Shown: in pieces, positions 61,674 to 64,000 of the stretch
Numbering within the stretch: the stretch's first letter is position 1
Layout of the letters: every line of letters begins with the position of its first letter
The notes under the pieces: model-generated
Databases searched by the model: none
Seen by the model: the letters and a program-made list of their open reading frames with translations, nothing else
Told to the model about the DNA's origin: nothing
Translations under genes and position numbers: made by a program
Origin: JAGNLV01 sp964612145
Lineage (GTDB): Bacteria; Zixibacteria; MSB-5A5; GN15; FEB-12
Assembly (NCBI GenBank): GCA_964612145.1
Contig: CAZTBP010000022.1
Coordinates: 1-64,000, forward strand
Length of the DNA stretch: 64,000 nucleotides
Reading direction: 5' to 3'

Positions 61674-62395
61674 CACACCCCGTGCGCCATCGAAACAATC
61701 CCGACCACCCGATGTCCCGCGTCGCTGAGCGTGCACCACGCTTCCCGCGCCGTCGCACCGGTCGTGACAACATCATCCACCAGCAGTATCCGCAACGGTT
61801 CGTAATCATTCTCTCTCGCCGCAAATACTCCGCGCACATTCCGTTCCCGATCATCGTGCTCAATTCGTGACTGCGGCCGCCGCCGACCGATCCGCTCGAT
61901 CACATCCTCATGCACTGGCAAATCAAGCGTCCTCGCCAGTTCAATTGCAAACAACGTCGCCTGATTGTAGCCTCGGGTGTGTTCGCGCGACGGATGCAGC
62001 GGAATCGGCACCAAAGCCTCCGGCCGCAGCCGGGCGATCTCATCTCGCTGCTGCTCTACAAGCCGCTGGGCAACAAACCGCGCCGCCCGCGTGATTCCCT
62101 TAAATTTGAACTGGATAATAATCTCTTTCAACGGCTCCCGATAATCCGCAAACGCCAGCAGCGGCTTGTAATCCCCACGGCAAATCGGGCACTCCGGATA
62201 CCCCTCGCCCAGCACCGCCCCGCAATTCGCACACACCGGCCCCGTAAACGTATCAAACCTCGTCTGGCAGCGCCGACAAATGCTTTCCGGATCTTCGCAG
62301 TATTCACCGCACCCCAGGCACAACGGCGGAAACAAAAAATCCAGCAGCGCCGCAATCGGACCGGTTTCCAACAATCGCAAGGGATTCATGCACAA
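61673..62395 (-). CDS. comF: ComF family protein
   Basis: 240 residues. The N-terminal part has a zinc-ribbon-like set of Cys (PPLCLGCGEYC, SICRRCQTRF, VCANCGAVLGEGYPECPICRG), and the C-terminal phosphoribosyltransferase domain has RGYNQATLFA and the PRPP loop ILLVDDVVTTGAT. Relatives take part in DNA uptake or repair, so its coupling to a Xer recombinase is of interest. No other competence genes are nearby. The start could be either of two close Met codons. Confidence 0.92.
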   Translation of the reverse strand: MCMNPLRLLETGPIAALLDFLFPPLCLGCGEYCEDPESICRRCQTRFDTFTGPVCANCGAVLGEGYPECPICRGDYKPLLAFADYREPLKEIIIQFKFKGITRAARFVAQRLVEQQRDEIARLRPEALVPIPLHPSREHTRGYNQATLFAIELARTLDLPVHEDVIERIGRRRPQSRIEHDDRERNVRGVFAARENDYEPLRILLVDDVVTTGATAREAWCTLSDAGHRVVGIVSMAHGV

Positions 62396-62438
62396 ATATG
62401 CCCCGACAACCGCCCGGATTCAACCAAAAACGAACAGC

Positions 62439-63557
62439 TTAGCCTACCGGCGATGGCTCGGTTGAGCCCACTCCCCGCAACCTTCTATATGCCTTTCGCC
62501 CTAACGCCCGCACCAACAGCACCAAGAAGAGTATCCCTGCCACCACGTGATACCAGCTGGCCGTGTGGCTCTCCCCGGCTCGGAACGACACCGGCAGACT
62601 CAGCGCCGCATACAACCAGTCCACTACGATACCCGAGACCACCGCTACAACAATTATCGCCAGTAAGTACCGCACCATGCCCCACCCATTTAGTATCTTG
62701 CTCACGACCGCCAGAGAGGCCACATTTGTCGCCGGTCCCACCAGCAGAAACACCAGCACCGCCCCCGGCGAAAAACCCGTCAGCAACAGCGCCGCCGCTA
62801 ACGGCGTCGATGACGTCGCACAGATATATAACGGCACCCCGACCACAATCGCCCCGACATATCCGCCCCACCCGTCGGTCAGCACCGCCGGCAGATTCAG
62901 CAGTTCCCCGCCAAAGAGAGCCACCACCAGCCCGGCCACCACATACCCAGCTAACAGGTACACCGCCAGGTCATTGAACAAATCAGTAAATCCGTACTTG
63001 ATCCCTCCACACACCCGCGTCGATACCGGCTGTTTCTTCGCCGGTCTCTCTTCCGATTTTTCACTTGCGCAACAGGAATCATCCGTTTGACAGCCCACCT
63101 CCCCAGCAGTATCCGACGCGGCCGCGTCGTCGTTATCCGGAAACGACGCCTCCAGATTCCCCGCCGCCAGCGCCGTCGCAAACGCCGCCACCGGCCGCGC
63201 CACCGTCATCATGGGATCCATCAGCGAATACGTCAGCAGAATCGAATCCACCCCCGACTCCGGCGTGGAAATCAAAAACGACGAGGTCCCTCCCTTGCTC
63301 ACCCCCGCCTTCCGAAGTTGATACGCCACCGGCAGCACCGAACACGAACACAACGGCAACGGAATCCCGATCAGCGCCGTCTTGAGCACCTGAAGTCGCT
63401 TGCTGCCGGAAATGAACCGCCCGATATTCCCCGCATGCAGAAACAGATGCAGCAATCCCGCCAGCACAAACGAGAGCAGTAACAGAAAGGCCGAGTCGAC
63501 TATCATATCCCACGTCGCCTCGGCCCACACAACTATGAACGCAAATATGTCAGCCAT
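62439..63557 (-). CDS. SO_0444 family Cu/Zn efflux permease
   Basis: A 372-residue membrane protein with about eight helices in two groups. The motif IPLPLCSCSVLPVAYQLRKAG and its second half LYICATSSTPLAAALLLTG are the family markers. Between them lies a hydrophilic loop with Cys (GCQTDDSCCASEK), possibly metal-sensing. Relatives export Cu or Zn; the exact metal is not known. Its ATG overlaps the stop of the TPR gene upstream by 8 nt. Confidence 0.88.
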   Translation of the reverse strand: MADIFAFIVVWAEATWDMIVDSAFLLLLSFVLAGLLHLFLHAGNIGRFISGSKRLQVLKTALIGIPLPLCSCSVLPVAYQLRKAGVSKGGTSSFLISTPESGVDSILLTYSLMDPMMTVARPVAAFATALAAGNLEASFPDNDDAAASDTAGEVGCQTDDSCCASEKSEERPAKKQPVSTRVCGGIKYGFTDLFNDLAVYLLAGYVVAGLVVALFGGELLNLPAVLTDGWGGYVGAIVVGVPLYICATSSTPLAAALLLTGFSPGAVLVFLLVGPATNVASLAVVSKILNGWGMVRYLLAIIVVAVVSGIVVDWLYAALSLPVSFRAGESHTASWYHVVAGILFLVLLVRALGRKAYRRLRGVGSTEPSPVG

Positions 63558-64000
63558 TTAACTGAGACAACAAATCCCGCGCCGCATCCGATGCCGGCCC
63601 GGTCGGCTCCATCTCCAAATACTTGCTAAAGTACACCTTGGCCGAATCAGTCATCGCTTCACTGTAAAAAACCACACCCATATTAAAGTGCGCCAGCGAA
63701 TGCTGCGGATACTGCGTTATGACCTTGCGGAACTCCACCAGTCCCCGATCCGGCAGGCCCATCCGAAACAGACAGATGCCGTAGTCGGTGCGCACATTCG
63801 GATCAGCTGGATCCATATCCAGTGCCCGCCGATACGCCTCAGCCGCCACTGCCCAGTTGCCGACATCCATCGTCTGGTTGCCAACCTGCACCAACCCCTG
63901 GTAATCAGTCGGCAGATTCTGCAACTGCGACCCCATCGGGCCGCCGCCCTGGGCCTGCCCCTGCTGCTGCATTTGCTGTGCCCCCGGCTGCGGCGGCTCG
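63550..64000 (-). CDS. TPR repeat protein, 5' end outside the window
   Basis: A partial reading frame of 150 codons including the stop. The visible N-terminal part is Gln/Gly/Pro-rich (QQQGQAQGGGPMG) and continues open to the window edge, so the true start lies beyond 64000; Met at 63972 is internal or a minor start. Three TPRs follow (VGNWAVAAEAYRRALDMDPADP, then DYGICLFRMGLPDRGLVEFRKV, then FNMGVVFYSEAMTDSAKVYF). A scaffold or assembly role is possible. It is coupled to the permease gene. Confidence 0.75.
   Translation of the reverse strand, partial: EPPQPGAQQMQQQGQAQGGGPMGSQLQNLPTDYQGLVQVGNQTMDVGNWAVAAEAYRRALDMDPADPNVRTDYGICLFRMGLPDRGLVEFRKVITQYPQHSLAHFNMGVVFYSEAMTDSAKVYFSKYLEMEPTGPASDAARDLLSQLNG

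Overview
This 64 kb window is a GC-rich bacterial chromosome segment with no rRNA, one tRNA gene, no CRISPR array and no recognisable prophage or complete insertion sequence. Two secreted proteins end in a C-terminal sorting domain with the NYPNPFNPSTEI motif. Together with lipoproteins, an outer-membrane DUF5916 protein, an MCE/Mla lipid transporter and Gram-negative-type export features, this points to a diderm of the FCB group. The gene content and style resemble candidate phylum Zixibacteria or a relative, but that placement is inference and no phylogeny was run.

Positions 1-9.5 kb hold a minus-strand housekeeping block that reads from right to left: yebC, a HAD-IIA phosphatase, ruvC-ruvA-ruvB, two small genes, queA, ispD-ispF, a DedA protein, ddl and a HAD phosphatase. 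Many stops and starts overlap by 4-8 nt, so translational coupling is likely. Positions 9.8-20.6 kb run mainly on the plus strand: a HIT protein, a lipoprotein gene broken by an in-frame TAA, then rpsU, yqeY, cvpA, mutS2, dnaG, recN, mscL and a lipoprotein FKBP. A clear promoter lies before rpsU, with two GGGG-N6-CCC(C/T) inverted repeats.

Positions 20.6-31.6 kb are accessory: a beta-propeller secreted protein, a short RHS tail with a putative JAB-like C-terminus and a coupled membrane or lipoprotein partner, a sigma/anti-sigma pair, a clostripain-like lipoprotein with a partner membrane protein, small secreted proteins, and an ammonia-lyase whose MIO tripeptide is Ala-Cys-Gly rather than Ala-Ser-Gly. 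Positions 31.9-44.3 kb hold a DnaQ-WYL fusion, a GT39-TPR membrane protein, a DUF5916 protein, DUF190-crcB beside tRNA-Ala(GGC), an MFS exporter, a second sigma/anti-sigma operon with a lipoprotein, and deoB-deoC. Positions 44.3-64 kb hold a zinc-ribbon/archaemetzincin-like pair (the latter apparently catalytically dead), an Hrq1/MrfA-type helicase, mlaEFD plus a lipoprotein, a ThiI-like PP-loop enzyme, an OPT transporter, a second GT39-TPR paralogue, a degenerate GGDEF protein, a Xer recombinase, comF, a Cu/Zn-type permease and a TPR protein cut by the window end.

The most striking non-coding signal is a family of short intergenic palindromes. Most are preceded by the tetranucleotide GTAG and several stem sequences recur at distant loci. 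This is the signature of REP elements mobilised by REP-associated tyrosine transposases, although no such transposase is in the window. Other points of interest are the apparent dead archaemetzincin, the Ala-Cys-Gly lyase, the RHS tail module and the interrupted lipoprotein gene.
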